A stretch of 64,000 nucleotides of DNA, from the NCBI RefSeq assembly GCF_036170895.1, contig NZ_CP108036.1:62001-126000 (forward strand). The letters are read 5' to 3'. Both the position numbers and the translations under genes were made by a program. This document shows positions 44,323 through 52,701 of this stretch, piece after piece. Each line of letters opens with the position of its first letter. Within the stretch, counting starts at the first letter, position 1. A model generated the notes under the pieces. The model was given only the letters and a program-made list of their open reading frames with translations, searched no databases and was not told the origin of the DNA. Source of the stretch: Streptomyces erythrochromogenes (GTDB lineage Bacteria; Actinomycetota; Actinomycetes; Streptomycetales; Streptomycetaceae).

Positions 44323-45175
44323 GGAGATACCTTCCACAGGGGACAAGGGCGGTCGCGGCATGCCTGCGGCATGCGTGAGCCACTCACGCGGTGGAGAGGG
44401 GTTCGTCGGCGGCGGGGAGGACCCGTGCCGCCCGGCGACTCATCCAGTTCTACAGACGCCCCGACCCCCTGGCAACGACCGCCATTACTAGGGGGCTTCG
44501 CAGTCGGGGACCGTCGGCCCCGCCGGGGGCGGGACGGTGTTCGTGCAGGTGGGAGCGGGATGGGAGGGGCCGCAGCGGTGCCTTCGGGGCTACTATCGCG
44601 CTTCGTGTGTGACGTGAGTCCTATGGGGCGGGTCACGACCGGGACGCCCGGATCTCACCGAATGTCACCGGACGTACCCCTTTGAGGGACCGGGGCAGAT
44701 GTCCGTATTGCGGTGGATTCGAAGGAAATGAGCGGTCTGGGGCTGTCTTCCTTGCCCGCCGCGGCACCGGCCCGGGGCCAGGGCCGGCGGGAGCGGGCCT
44801 GCGCCGCCGGTACGCCGGTACGCCGTCTCCGTGGGCGGGCCGCCCGGGAACGCGGGGCGCGGATCGGGGCGGGCGGGGCGGCGCCGGCCTCGGTGAGGGC
44901 GTAGTCGACGCGGGGCGGGGCCTCGGCGGCGCGGCGGCGGTGCACCGGGGCGCGGGACGGGGCGCGGGACGGGATGCGGGACGGGGGTTCCGCGGAGGTC
45001 CGAGCCCCGCCTGAGGTGGTGCGTCCGGAGGGCGGGGGTCCTCTTGGGGGTTTTTGCCGTTTTCGGTCAATGAGGGTGGGGTTTCTGGTCGTTTGCGGGC
45101 GGATGGTCCGGGTTCCGGGGCGGCGGCGCCTCAGGCTGGAGGCACGTGACCGAGACGTGCGGGGGGAAGCGGACC
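44323..45175. other. long intergenic region with HxlR remnant
   Basis: About 850 bases between divergent secreted-protein genes. Only a short minus-strand remnant (44887-44930) and a 10-bp direct repeat of gcgggacggg at about 44950-44985 were seen. No riboswitch or RNA gene was recognised. Confidence 0.4.
44887..44930 (-). pseudogene. HxlR-type regulator scrap
   Basis: About 14 codons read AEAPPRVDYALTEAG, the wing of HxlR-family winged-helix regulators. Nothing else of the family is present around it, so it is a minimal relic. Confidence 0.35.
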
Positions 45176-45796
45176 ATGGCGGTACGTACGAGGGTGCGCG
45201 GGGGCTGTGTCGTGGCGGGGGCCGCGGTACTGGCCGTCGCAGTGGCGTCGGGCCCGGCCGCGGGCGCCGACCAGTGGCGGCCGCGGCCGGGGAGCCTGTA
45301 CATCTCCGACCTGCCCACGACCGAGTCGTGGCGGGCCGCGCCGATCGCGCGGGGGTGGGGCGACTCGTACGACGCGTGCCTGGAGGGGTGGCCGGAAGGG
45401 CGGCCCGAGGTGAACGTGTGGCACCGGGATTTCACCACCGCCGAGACCGCCTTCGCCCAGCAGAAGGTGGTGGTCTTCGCCACCGAGGCCGAGGCGGTCG
45501 CGTTCGCGGAGGCGACCCGGCACAACTACGCCGGCTGCGCGAACCGGCCGCAGCCGCCGGGGGTGACCGCGACCGGCTACGACCACGGGGTGGTGGACGT
45601 GGAGGAGGGAGCGACCCTCCAGGGCATGTACACCTTCGATGCGGACGCCCATGAGCGCCCCCACTTCAACTACCTGTGGGGCGTGGGCCGCGACGGGGAC
45701 ACCGTCACGCTGGTGCTGTGGTCGAGCTATTGGGGCGAGCCGCCCGTGGCCTCCTGGAAGAAGACGCTGCGTACCGCGGTGAACAAGCTGTACTAG
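45176..45796 (+). CDS. secreted protein, possibly PknH sensor-like
   Basis: The 206-residue protein has a Sec signal peptide (GCVVAGAAVLAVAVASGPAAGA) and an extracellular alpha/beta domain with two cysteines (YDACLEG, YAGCANRP). It has the segments FATEAEAVAFAEATRHNY and GDTVTLVLWSSYWG. The layout resembles PknH-like extracellular sensor domains, but the match is by pattern only. ATG 45176 is preferred over GTG 45146 because ggggggaagcgg lies before it. Confidence 0.6.
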   Translation: MAVRTRVRGGCVVAGAAVLAVAVASGPAAGADQWRPRPGSLYISDLPTTESWRAAPIARGWGDSYDACLEGWPEGRPEVNVWHRDFTTAETAFAQQKVVVFATEAEAVAFAEATRHNYAGCANRPQPPGVTATGYDHGVVDVEEGATLQGMYTFDADAHERPHFNYLWGVGRDGDTVTLVLWSSYWGEPPVASWKKTLRTAVNKLY

Positions 45797-45858
45797 ACCT
45801 CCCCGGGCCGGGCGCGTGTGCGCGGCGGGGGCGGGGTGGCGGCGGTAGGGTGCGGGCC

Positions 45859-46767
45859 GTGTCCGAGCAGCAGCGTGATCTCGCCGGGTACGGCGCCGAG
45901 CCGCCGCGTGCGGCGTGGCCCGGGGGTGCCCGCGTCGCCGTCAGCCTCGTGCTGAACTACGAGGAGGGCGGGGAGCAGAACGTCCTGGAGGGCGACCGCG
46001 CCTCGGAGGGGTACCTCCACGAGATCGTGGGTGCGCCGCCCGTGACGGGCGGGCGCGACCTGAACGTGGAGTCGATGTTCGCCTACGGCTCGCGCGCCGG
46101 TTTCTGGCGCATCCACCGCACGCTGGCGGCGCACGGTGCGCCGCTGACCGTCCACGCCGTGGGGCAGGCCCTGGAGCGCAACCCCGACGCGGCGCGCGCG
46201 ATGGGCGCAGCCGGCTGGGAGGTGGCGGGCCACGGGTGGCGGTGGATCGACTACCGGCACGTGCCCGAGGACGTCGAGCGGGCCGACATCGCGCGCACGG
46301 CCGCGGTGATCGGGCGGCTCGCCGGGCGCCGGCCGGTGGGCTGGTACACCGGCCGGACCAGCGCGAACACCAGGCGGCTGGTCGCCGGGGAGGGCGGTTT
46401 CCTCTACGACAGCGACGACTACTCCGACGACCTGCCGTTCTACGTCGAGGCGGGCGGCCGCCCGCACCTGGTGGTGCCGTACAGCCTCGACGCGAACGAC
46501 TTCAAGTTCCTGATCGTCCACGGTTTCACGACCGCCGAGGACATGCTCGCCTACCTCGTCGACACCTTCGAGACGCTCCGCGCAGAGGGCGCGGACCGGC
46601 CGCGCATGATGAGCGTCGGCCTGCACTGCCGGATCATCGGGCGGCCCGGGCGGATCCGCGCGCTCGACGGGTTCTTGAAGCACGTCGCGCAGCGGGGCGG
46701 GGCGTGGGTCGCCACGCGGGAGGAGATCGCACGGCACTGGCTGGCCACGCACCCGCCCGCAGGCTGA
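45859..46767 (+). CDS. PuuE-type allantoinase / polysaccharide deacetylase family
   Basis: The 302-residue protein is of the NodB-fold deacetylase class. It contains VSLVLNYEEGGEQN, FAYGSRAGFWRIHR, EVAGHGWRWIDY, GWYTGRTSANTRRL, DDYSDDLPFY and LHCRIIGRPGRIRAL, which are the PuuE markers. PuuE hydrolyses allantoin to allantoate in purine breakdown without the zinc site of classical allantoinase. No other purine-degradation gene is nearby. GTG 45859 gives the family-like start (SEQQRDLAGYGAEPP). Confidence 0.8.
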   Translation: MSEQQRDLAGYGAEPPRAAWPGGARVAVSLVLNYEEGGEQNVLEGDRASEGYLHEIVGAPPVTGGRDLNVESMFAYGSRAGFWRIHRTLAAHGAPLTVHAVGQALERNPDAARAMGAAGWEVAGHGWRWIDYRHVPEDVERADIARTAAVIGRLAGRRPVGWYTGRTSANTRRLVAGEGGFLYDSDDYSDDLPFYVEAGGRPHLVVPYSLDANDFKFLIVHGFTTAEDMLAYLVDTFETLRAEGADRPRMMSVGLHCRIIGRPGRIRALDGFLKHVAQRGGAWVATREEIARHWLATHPPAG

Positions 46768-46802
46768 ACCGTGTGCGTGTGCGCTTAGGATGCCGGGCGG
46801 GC

Positions 46803-46877
46803 GGGGCCGTAGCGCAGAGGTCGTCGCGCGCGGTCTCCAAAACCGTGAGGACGCCGGTTCGAATCCGGCCGGCTCCG
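46803..46877 (+). tRNA. tRNA-Trp (anticodon CCA), divergent form
   Basis: The sequence folds as a cloverleaf. The acceptor GGGGCCG pairs with CGGCTCC, the D stem is GCGC/GCGC, and the anticodon stem GCGGT/ACCGT has the loop CTCCAAA (anticodon 46837-46839). The T stem is GCCGG/CCGGC with loop TTCGAAT, and the discriminator is G. The CCA end is not fully encoded (CCT follows). The acceptor and D arm differ from the usual Streptomyces tRNA-Trp as I recall it, so this may be a second, divergent copy. Confidence 0.75.
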
Positions 46878-47007
46878 CCTCCCGTAGCCGCCGCGAAGCC
46901 CCCGTCGGATCCCGGTGGGATCCGGCAGGGGCTGATCGGCTGCGGTCTTGCGTACCGTGCGCTCAGTGCCGGGTGCGCAGAGCCATGGCGCGGGGTCCCG
47001 GTGCGGT

Positions 47008-47634
47008 TCAGCCTTCCTCGGTGGAGGCCGAGGCCGTCTCCTGCTGCGGAGCGGACTCCTGGGCGGGCGCGGACTCCTGCTCCGGGGCCGACTCGGGCTT
47101 GGTCTCGGGCGCGGTCTCCGGCGCGGTCTCCGGCTTCGTCTCCGGCTTCGTCTCCGGCGCGGTCTCCGGCTTCGTCTCCGGCGCGGTCTCCGGCTTGGTC
47201 TCGGGCTTCGTCTCGGGGGTCTGGACCTTGTCGGGGTTCTCCTTGTCCACGACCACCGGGTCCGGCTTCGGGGCCGGCTTGGTCTCGGGGGCCGGGGCGG
47301 GCTTGTCGGCCTTGTGCTCGCAGTAGACCTTGCCCTGGTAGAACTTGCAGCCCGGCATGTTCTCCACGTCGCGGACCTTGTTCTTCTTGCCCTTGCCGTG
47401 CTTCTTCTCGTTCTTCTTGCCCTTGCTGTGCTTCTTGTTCTTGTTCTCCCACTTGTCCTTCTTGTTCTTGCCCTCGCTCTCGTGACCGCTCTTCGCCTGG
47501 GCAGCGACCGAGGTCGTACCGGCCGCTGCCGGGGCGGCGAAAGCACTGGTGGGAACCAGCACGCCCCCTCCGACGATCGCGGCCGAGACGGCGTACATCG
47601 CGAAACGCTGCTTACGGGAGGTGGTACGGAACAT
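47008..47634 (-). CDS. secreted Lys-rich protein with Pro-Glu-Thr-Lys repeats
   Basis: The 208-residue protein has a signal peptide (MYAVSAAIVGGGVLVPTSAFAA) and a very basic stretch of about 50 residues (KKHSKGKKNEKKHGKGKKNK). A Cys pair follows (PGCKFYQGKVYCEHK), then an acidic C-terminus of PETKPE/APETKPE repeats ending in Gln/Ser/Glu. It has no known domain and should be an extended exported protein, perhaps wall- or polyanion-binding. Its plan (signal peptide, Lys-rich block, low-complexity repeat) resembles the gene at 62237-63067. ATG 47634 has ggag upstream. Confidence 0.65.
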   Translation of the reverse strand: MFRTTSRKQRFAMYAVSAAIVGGGVLVPTSAFAAPAAAGTTSVAAQAKSGHESEGKNKKDKWENKNKKHSKGKKNEKKHGKGKKNKVRDVENMPGCKFYQGKVYCEHKADKPAPAPETKPAPKPDPVVVDKENPDKVQTPETKPETKPETAPETKPETAPETKPETKPETAPETAPETKPESAPEQESAPAQESAPQQETASASTEEG

Positions 47635-47673
47635 GGGAATGACTCCAAAGAAGAGGCGGGGGGAAGATCGGAT

Positions 47674-47712
47674 CCAGAGAACTTGGGGCGAAATGTCCGG
47701 TTTGTTCTCTGG
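47674..47712. promoter_or_regulatory. inverted repeat upstream of the Lys-rich protein
   Basis: CCAGAGAAC and GTTCTCTGG form a perfect 9-bp inverted repeat separated by 21 bases, 40 bases upstream of ATG 47634. The spacing suits two operator half-sites or a leader hairpin. Confidence 0.4.
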
Positions 47713-48302
47713 TTAAAAGACTGACTCCCGGACTTCATGAAGCTGTCCGCCGACTGTCACAGGCGCGTGACAGGCGGCGCGGCTCCCCCATCCGGGCCCC
47801 CTCCGGTCCCCCATCGGCCCGCCCCCGGCATGGCGCCGGGGCCCGCGGCGGCGCGCGGCGGATGCCGGTGGCGATGCCTCCGACCCTGCAGGAGGGGCCC
47901 GTGCACGACCCCAGCCCTCGAATCCCGATGCCGGGCACCCGCAGCGGCTGCGAGGGCATCGGCAGGTACGAGGTCATCCGCACCAGGGCGGCCGTGGCGG
48001 AGCCGGCCGGCAGCGACGCCGCCGCGCTGGCGTACGCGCGGAGAGCCGGCGGGAGAAGGCCGTCGCCGACTGCCTGGCGTCCACGACGACCCTGTGGCTG
48101 CCCCTGTACGGGGTCGGGGCGGCCGTGCTGGTGGGCGCGGGGGCGTGGTACTGCGACCGGAACCGGGCCGGGAGGCGCTCCCGGCCCGGTTCCTCCCCGC
48201 AGGAGCCGGTGGACACGGCGAGCGCGGAGGGCCGGTCCGGCGCAGGTCCGGCGCGGCGGTACGGCACGCCCCCGCGCCCCCGCTCCGCGTACGGCGTGGC
48301 GG
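47713..48302. other. gap with possible membrane-protein remnant
   Basis: No complete gene is seen. A plus-strand frame at about 48040-48240 reads KAVADCLASTTTLWLPLYG and a hydrophobic stretch AAVLVGAGAWY. This looks like the end of a membrane protein but has no start. Confidence 0.3.
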
Positions 48303-49127
48303 TCAGTCGGCCAGGGGGACGGCGATGTCGCAGGCCGGGTCGGCCGGGCCGATCTCGGACCAGTCCACGAAGTAGACCTCGCGGGGCGCCGCCGTCGTGG
48401 TGCGGGCCTCGCGCTGCGCCCACGCGTAGACCGCGTCGTAGGCGGAGAGGATCTGCGGGTAGGCCGTCTGCGCCTTGGTGAGGCGGGTGTAGGCCTGTGT
48501 GTGGGCCGGTTCGGTGCGGGAGGCCGCCGGGAGCCGGCCGGCGCGGGCCGGGTCCACCGGGACGCAGAGCTCCACGGGGCCGTCGCTGTCCTCGTTGACC
48601 TCCCCGTGGTAGACGACGAACGGGTCACCGAAGAAGCCCCCGTGCGCCTCTGCCACCGGGGCCAGCCGGCCCAGGGCGGCCGGTATCCAGTCGGGCAGCT
48701 CCTCCGGGGTGATGTGCCGCTGTTCCGTGAGGACCAGCTGCTGCGGCACCTCGCGCTCCTGGATCTCGTACATGTCCGTACTCCCTTCGTCTCCGAGCAG
48801 GTGGATACGGAGGTGCGCCGCCAGCTCGCGCTGCGCCGCGTGGCGGCGCTCGACGCCGTCCCAGTACTCGGCCACCAGCCGGGCCGCCTCCGGGGCGGGG
48901 GCGGCCAGGACCGCGCCGACGTCGGCCAGCGGCATGTCCAGCCCGCGCAGCCGCACGATCAGCCGGGCGGCGGCGAGCCGGCCCTCCCGGTAGTACCGGT
49001 AGCCGGTGACGGCGTCGACGTGGTCGGGCGGCAGCAGGCCGTGGCGGTCGTAGAGGCGCAGGGCCTTGTGCGACAGCCGTGCCCGGCGGGCGAACGCGCC
49101 GATGCTGAGCAGTGCTTCTTCCTCCAT
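48303..49127 (-). CDS. MerR-family regulator with GyrI-like effector domain
   Basis: The 274-residue protein has an N-terminal MerR winged helix (LLSIGAFARRARLSHKALRLYDRHGLL, GYRYY), a dimerising coiled coil, and a C-terminal GyrI-like ligand-binding domain (VPQQLVLTEQRHITPEELPDW, GPVELCVPVDP). This is the BmrR/TipA-like design, where a bound cationic or hydrophobic drug twists the promoter. ATG 49127 is the natural start. It is a single gene and no exporter lies beside it. Confidence 0.85.
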   Translation of the reverse strand: MEEEALLSIGAFARRARLSHKALRLYDRHGLLPPDHVDAVTGYRYYREGRLAAARLIVRLRGLDMPLADVGAVLAAPAPEAARLVAEYWDGVERRHAAQRELAAHLRIHLLGDEGSTDMYEIQEREVPQQLVLTEQRHITPEELPDWIPAALGRLAPVAEAHGGFFGDPFVVYHGEVNEDSDGPVELCVPVDPARAGRLPAASRTEPAHTQAYTRLTKAQTAYPQILSAYDAVYAWAQREARTTTAAPREVYFVDWSEIGPADPACDIAVPLAD

Positions 49128-49175
49128 GGCCGCTACGCTCCCCTCTCCCCCAGGGTCAGGGTCAACCGGGCGGGT

Positions 49176-49949
49176 TCAGCAGTCACCGGGGTTCGGGCGG
49201 ACGGGATGCGGCAGGGGCCGGGGCCGGTCGTCGGGGAGGGTGTGGAGGAAGTCGCGGGCGAGGGTGCGGACGTCGTTCCAGGCGGGGTCGGCGGCCAGGG
49301 AGTCGGCCCACCGTGCGGTGCGGGCGGTGGCGTCGAGGGCGCCGGTGCGGCGGGCGATGGCCTGGAGGGTGTGCAGGTGCCCGGGGGTGAAGACCGCGCG
49401 GTCGGTGAGGCCTTCGGCGATGCTGCCGGCGAACTCGACCTCTTCGACGGCGGTTTGCACGGTGAGCCGGCGCTCGCCCAGCCAGGCCTGCTGGTCGGGG
49501 AGGTCGGCGGCGAGGAGGGCCAGGAGCCTGAGTGTCCAGGTCCGCCAGTGCTTGTCGTTGGGGTCCACCGGTGCAGGATCGCATCGCGTCCCCCCTGACC
49601 CGCGCCCGGGCCGGGGCCGGGGGCGCGGCTCGGCCGCTCGGCACGCGTCGGCGGGCGCCGACAGGTCCGCGGCGGCGATCAGGAGGTCGAGCAGGCCGGG
49701 CCGCACCGTGGTGCCGGGGACGGCTGCCAGGCCGATCAGGTAGGGCAGGGCGGCGGGCATCACGGCGCTCATGTGCAGGACGCCGTCCATCAGGACGATG
49801 CCCGGTACCCGCAGGGCTTCGGGGCCGGCCGTCTCGTCCAGGAGGCCGCGGAGCAGGGCCGGGACGCCGGCGGGGCACCCGGGAGCCCGTGGCCGGCCGC
49901 CCCGGGGCGTCTCCAGGGCGGGGTGGGCCGGAGTGCGCGCCGCGCTCAC
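49176..49949 (-). CDS. hypothetical protein, helical
   Basis: The 257-residue soluble protein has helical segments (VPALLRGLLDET, PALPYLIGLAAVPG, GLLDLLIAAADL, TLRLLALLAADLPDQQAW, LHTLQAIARRTG). These are like HEAT-type repeats or bacterial immunity/ankyrin-like helical proteins. No family is certain. GTG 49949 was chosen. It lies 55 bases downstream of the DUF6493 gene on the same strand and may be the third member of that operon. Confidence 0.55.
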   Translation of the reverse strand: MSAARTPAHPALETPRGGRPRAPGCPAGVPALLRGLLDETAGPEALRVPGIVLMDGVLHMSAVMPAALPYLIGLAAVPGTTVRPGLLDLLIAAADLSAPADACRAAEPRPRPRPGRGSGGTRCDPAPVDPNDKHWRTWTLRLLALLAADLPDQQAWLGERRLTVQTAVEEVEFAGSIAEGLTDRAVFTPGHLHTLQAIARRTGALDATARTARWADSLAADPAWNDVRTLARDFLHTLPDDRPRPLPHPVRPNPGDC

Positions 49950-50004
49950 CGGGGCCGGGGACTTCCTGGTGGGGTCGGCGGCATCGGTGAGCAGGGCGGG
50001 CGGT

Positions 50005-52701
50005 CTATCCGGCGGTGGTGGTCAGGGCGGTGTGCAGGCGGCGGGCCTGGGTGGCCAGTTGGGAGGTGCCCTTGCGGGCGGCGGCCGGGGCCAGGCCCTC
50101 GGGCGGCGGGCCGCCGGGGCGGCAGTGCTCCGCGCAGTCGGCGGCCACGGCGAGGAGTTCGCCCGCGCCGCGGGCCGGGCCGTCGGTGAGGACGGCGGGC
50201 AGGGCTCCGGCCAGGAACGCCCAGGTCGTCGCGTACGCTCCGGTGGCCGCGGCCGTGCGGGCGGCGTCGGCCAGCCGGTTGGGTTTGACGGTGCCCAGGC
50301 TCAGGAGTTCGGCCAGGTCGCGCCCGAGGAGGGCGGTGTCCAGTTCCCGGCGTGCGGCCAGGACGAGGAGTGCGTCGACCGCGGCGAGGCGGTCCTCGGC
50401 GTGGCGGGCTCCGAGTCCGGTGGCCACGGCGAGGTGCAGTGCGGGGCCGGCGGGGCCGCCCAGTTCGGCGAGCCGGGAGAGGACTTCGCCCGCACCGCGG
50501 TCCTCGTCGATGGCGCATTCGGTCAGGTCGGGCAGCAGCCACACGGCCTGCGTCTCGCGGTCCTGCGGCAGGACCGCGAGGTGTGCGAGCTCCTGGCCGC
50601 GCCAGTGCCAGCAGTGCGGGCTGCCGGTGCGGGGGCGGCCGAGCGGGTGGAAGACGGGCGGGAACTCCTTCTGGATGACGGGGTGTTCGGGGACCTCCAG
50701 CACGATGCGGCGCACGGTCAGCCGTTCGGCGCCCCACCAGGTGCGCGGGCCGCGGTCCCGATCGCTGACGTGGCGGGTGTGGGGTGCCGGTTCGCCGTCG
50801 GCGGTGAGCCAGGCGGCCAGGCGCCGCCCCTCGGGGGTGGCGAGGGCGTCGGCCGCGGCAGCGGCCTGGGGGTCGCGCCGTACGCGCAGCAGGGCCTGGG
50901 CGAAGTCGGCGGGGGCGGGTTCGGCGCCCTGGCGGGCGTAGGCGGTCAGGCGGGTGATGAGGTCGTGCGGTTCGAGGGTGCCGCAGTCCCAGGTGGGGGT
51001 GGCCAGCAGGAACGGGAGGGGGTCGGTGAGCAGGCGCAGGGCGGCTTCGCGGGCCCGGGCGGTGGTGACGCGCTGGAGGGCGTCGTGGATGCAGTGCTGT
51101 CCGAAGCCCCTGCCGTTGATGGGGCGCCGGGGTGAGAGGTCGGCGGGGTCGAGGCGGCCGAGGACGGCGGCGGCGAGGAGTTCGGGGGCCGAGAGGTGGG
51201 CGGGGTCGGCGTGGCCGGCGTCTTCGCGTGCCCAGTGGCGGTCGGCCAGGGCCGGGCGCAGTGCGGCGGCCAGGGCGGTCCGGTCCTGGTGTGCGTGGCG
51301 GACCAGGAGGTCGAGGGCGGTCTCGGTCTCCTCGGCGGTCGGTGCGTTGGTCTTGGCGAGGGCGGCGACGAGTTCGACGGTCCGGGCGATGGGCTGGCCG
51401 GCGGTGGTGAGGGGGCGGCGGGCGGGTGCGGCGGGGAGGGTCTCCTCGTAGCCGTCGGTGCCTGTGCCGCCGGCGGGGTCGGCGATGGTTCCGAGCAGGG
51501 CGGCGGCCGTGCGCCGCAGGGCGGGGCCGAGCTGTTCGGCGTCGAAGGCGAGGTCGGCGCGCAGGGCGTCGTCGTCGGGGCGCAGGTGGGTGGCGACGAG
51601 TTTGAGTGCTTTCTCCTGCAGGGCGGTGTCGGGGTGGCCGAAGGCGGCGGCGGTGGCGGGCAGCAGGGTGAAGCGGTCCTCCCGGTCGCGGCGCAGGGCC
51701 TTGCCGAGCAGGACGAGCTGGGCGCGGACGAGTTTCTTCTCGGGGCGGAAGAGGACGGACTGCGACATCTCGGCGAGGCGTTCGGCGGGGAGTCGGCCGG
51801 CTTCGAAGAGCGCGGTGAGGGTCTGCTGGGCGCGGCCGGCGGTGGGTGAGGGTGCGTCGGCGGCCAGGGCGATCCAGTCCGCGGTGTGCTCGGCGCGTTC
51901 GTCGGCGGTGAGGTCGAGGACGTCGAGGAGGTCGGTGTAGAAGGCGAGGTGGCCGGTGCGGCCGCCGCGCAGCAGGCGGTTGACGGTGCCGGTGAGGAGG
52001 GCGCGGCGCTCCACGGTGCCTTCGGTGGCCAGGTGGGCGAGTTCGGCGGGCCAGCGGCCGGGGGTTTGGGGGTCGTCGTACCAGGTGAGGGAGGGGGCGG
52101 GTTCGGCGGTTTCGAACAGGCGGGGTACGAGTTCGGCGGTGTAGGGGTCTTCGCGCAGGGCGACCCGCAGGGGACGGGGGCGGGGGCGGGGGCGGCGTCC
52201 GGTACTGCTGCTGGTCGTGGTGGTGGTGGTGTCGGTGCCGGTGGTGGTCGCCCGGGCCCAGGCGTGGACGAAGCCGTCGGTGGTGGGGGCGGGGGCTTCG
52301 GTGCCTTCCAGGAGGGCGCGGATGAGGGGGTAGTCGTCCTCGACGGTGGCGGTGCGGGCGGCGAGGCGGTGGGCGACGTCGGCGCGCCAGGCGGGGTCGC
52401 GGGCGGCGAGGAGCGCGGCCAGCCGGGCGGTGTCGCGGGTGCGGCCGTCGCGCAGGTCGCGGGCGGCGATCCAGGAGGCGGCGGCGGCCGGGCCGGTGTG
52501 GCAGGCGGCTCCGGCGAGGTGCAGGGCGCGCAGGGTGGGCTCGGCGTCCCAGCGGCGGCTCCAGTCCCAGGTGCGTATCTCGCGCCGCAGGGTGGTCAGT
52601 TCGGGCAGGAGGGCGCGGCGTTCGCCGGCGGTGAGGGGGGTGATCAGGGTGGTGACCAGGTCGCAGCGGCCGGTGCGGACGGCGTCGAGGAGGGTGTTCA
52701 T
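50005..52701 (-). CDS. DUF6493 (HEAT-like) protein
   Basis: The 898-residue cytosolic protein is rich in paired helices (LLDAVRTGRCDLVTTLI, LRALHLAGAACHTGP, LVRAQLVLLGKALRRDRED, FGHPDTALQEKALKLVATHL, LLTDPLPFLLATPTWDCG). The pattern fits DUF6493, which is encoded after a SWIM zinc-finger gene in many actinomycetes. A Thr/Ser run (DTTTTTTSSS) at about residue 155 is a linker. ATG 52701 overlaps the SWIM stop codon (ATGA), so the two are coupled. The molecular function is unknown. The partner AAA ATPase and VWA genes often found with such pairs are not next to it. Confidence 0.75.
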   Translation of the reverse strand: MNTLLDAVRTGRCDLVTTLITPLTAGERRALLPELTTLRREIRTWDWSRRWDAEPTLRALHLAGAACHTGPAAAASWIAARDLRDGRTRDTARLAALLAARDPAWRADVAHRLAARTATVEDDYPLIRALLEGTEAPAPTTDGFVHAWARATTTGTDTTTTTTSSSTGRRPRPRPRPLRVALREDPYTAELVPRLFETAEPAPSLTWYDDPQTPGRWPAELAHLATEGTVERRALLTGTVNRLLRGGRTGHLAFYTDLLDVLDLTADERAEHTADWIALAADAPSPTAGRAQQTLTALFEAGRLPAERLAEMSQSVLFRPEKKLVRAQLVLLGKALRRDREDRFTLLPATAAAFGHPDTALQEKALKLVATHLRPDDDALRADLAFDAEQLGPALRRTAAALLGTIADPAGGTGTDGYEETLPAAPARRPLTTAGQPIARTVELVAALAKTNAPTAEETETALDLLVRHAHQDRTALAAALRPALADRHWAREDAGHADPAHLSAPELLAAAVLGRLDPADLSPRRPINGRGFGQHCIHDALQRVTTARAREAALRLLTDPLPFLLATPTWDCGTLEPHDLITRLTAYARQGAEPAPADFAQALLRVRRDPQAAAAADALATPEGRRLAAWLTADGEPAPHTRHVSDRDRGPRTWWGAERLTVRRIVLEVPEHPVIQKEFPPVFHPLGRPRTGSPHCWHWRGQELAHLAVLPQDRETQAVWLLPDLTECAIDEDRGAGEVLSRLAELGGPAGPALHLAVATGLGARHAEDRLAAVDALLVLAARRELDTALLGRDLAELLSLGTVKPNRLADAARTAAATGAYATTWAFLAGALPAVLTDGPARGAGELLAVAADCAEHCRPGGPPPEGLAPAAARKGTSQLATQARRLHTALTTTAG

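Noticed and set aside
44323..45175. c-di-AMP (ydaO-type) riboswitch upstream of the transglycosylase-like gene
   Set aside because: Such switches precede many wall-hydrolase genes, but the conserved core was not found here or upstream of the NlpC/P60 gene.
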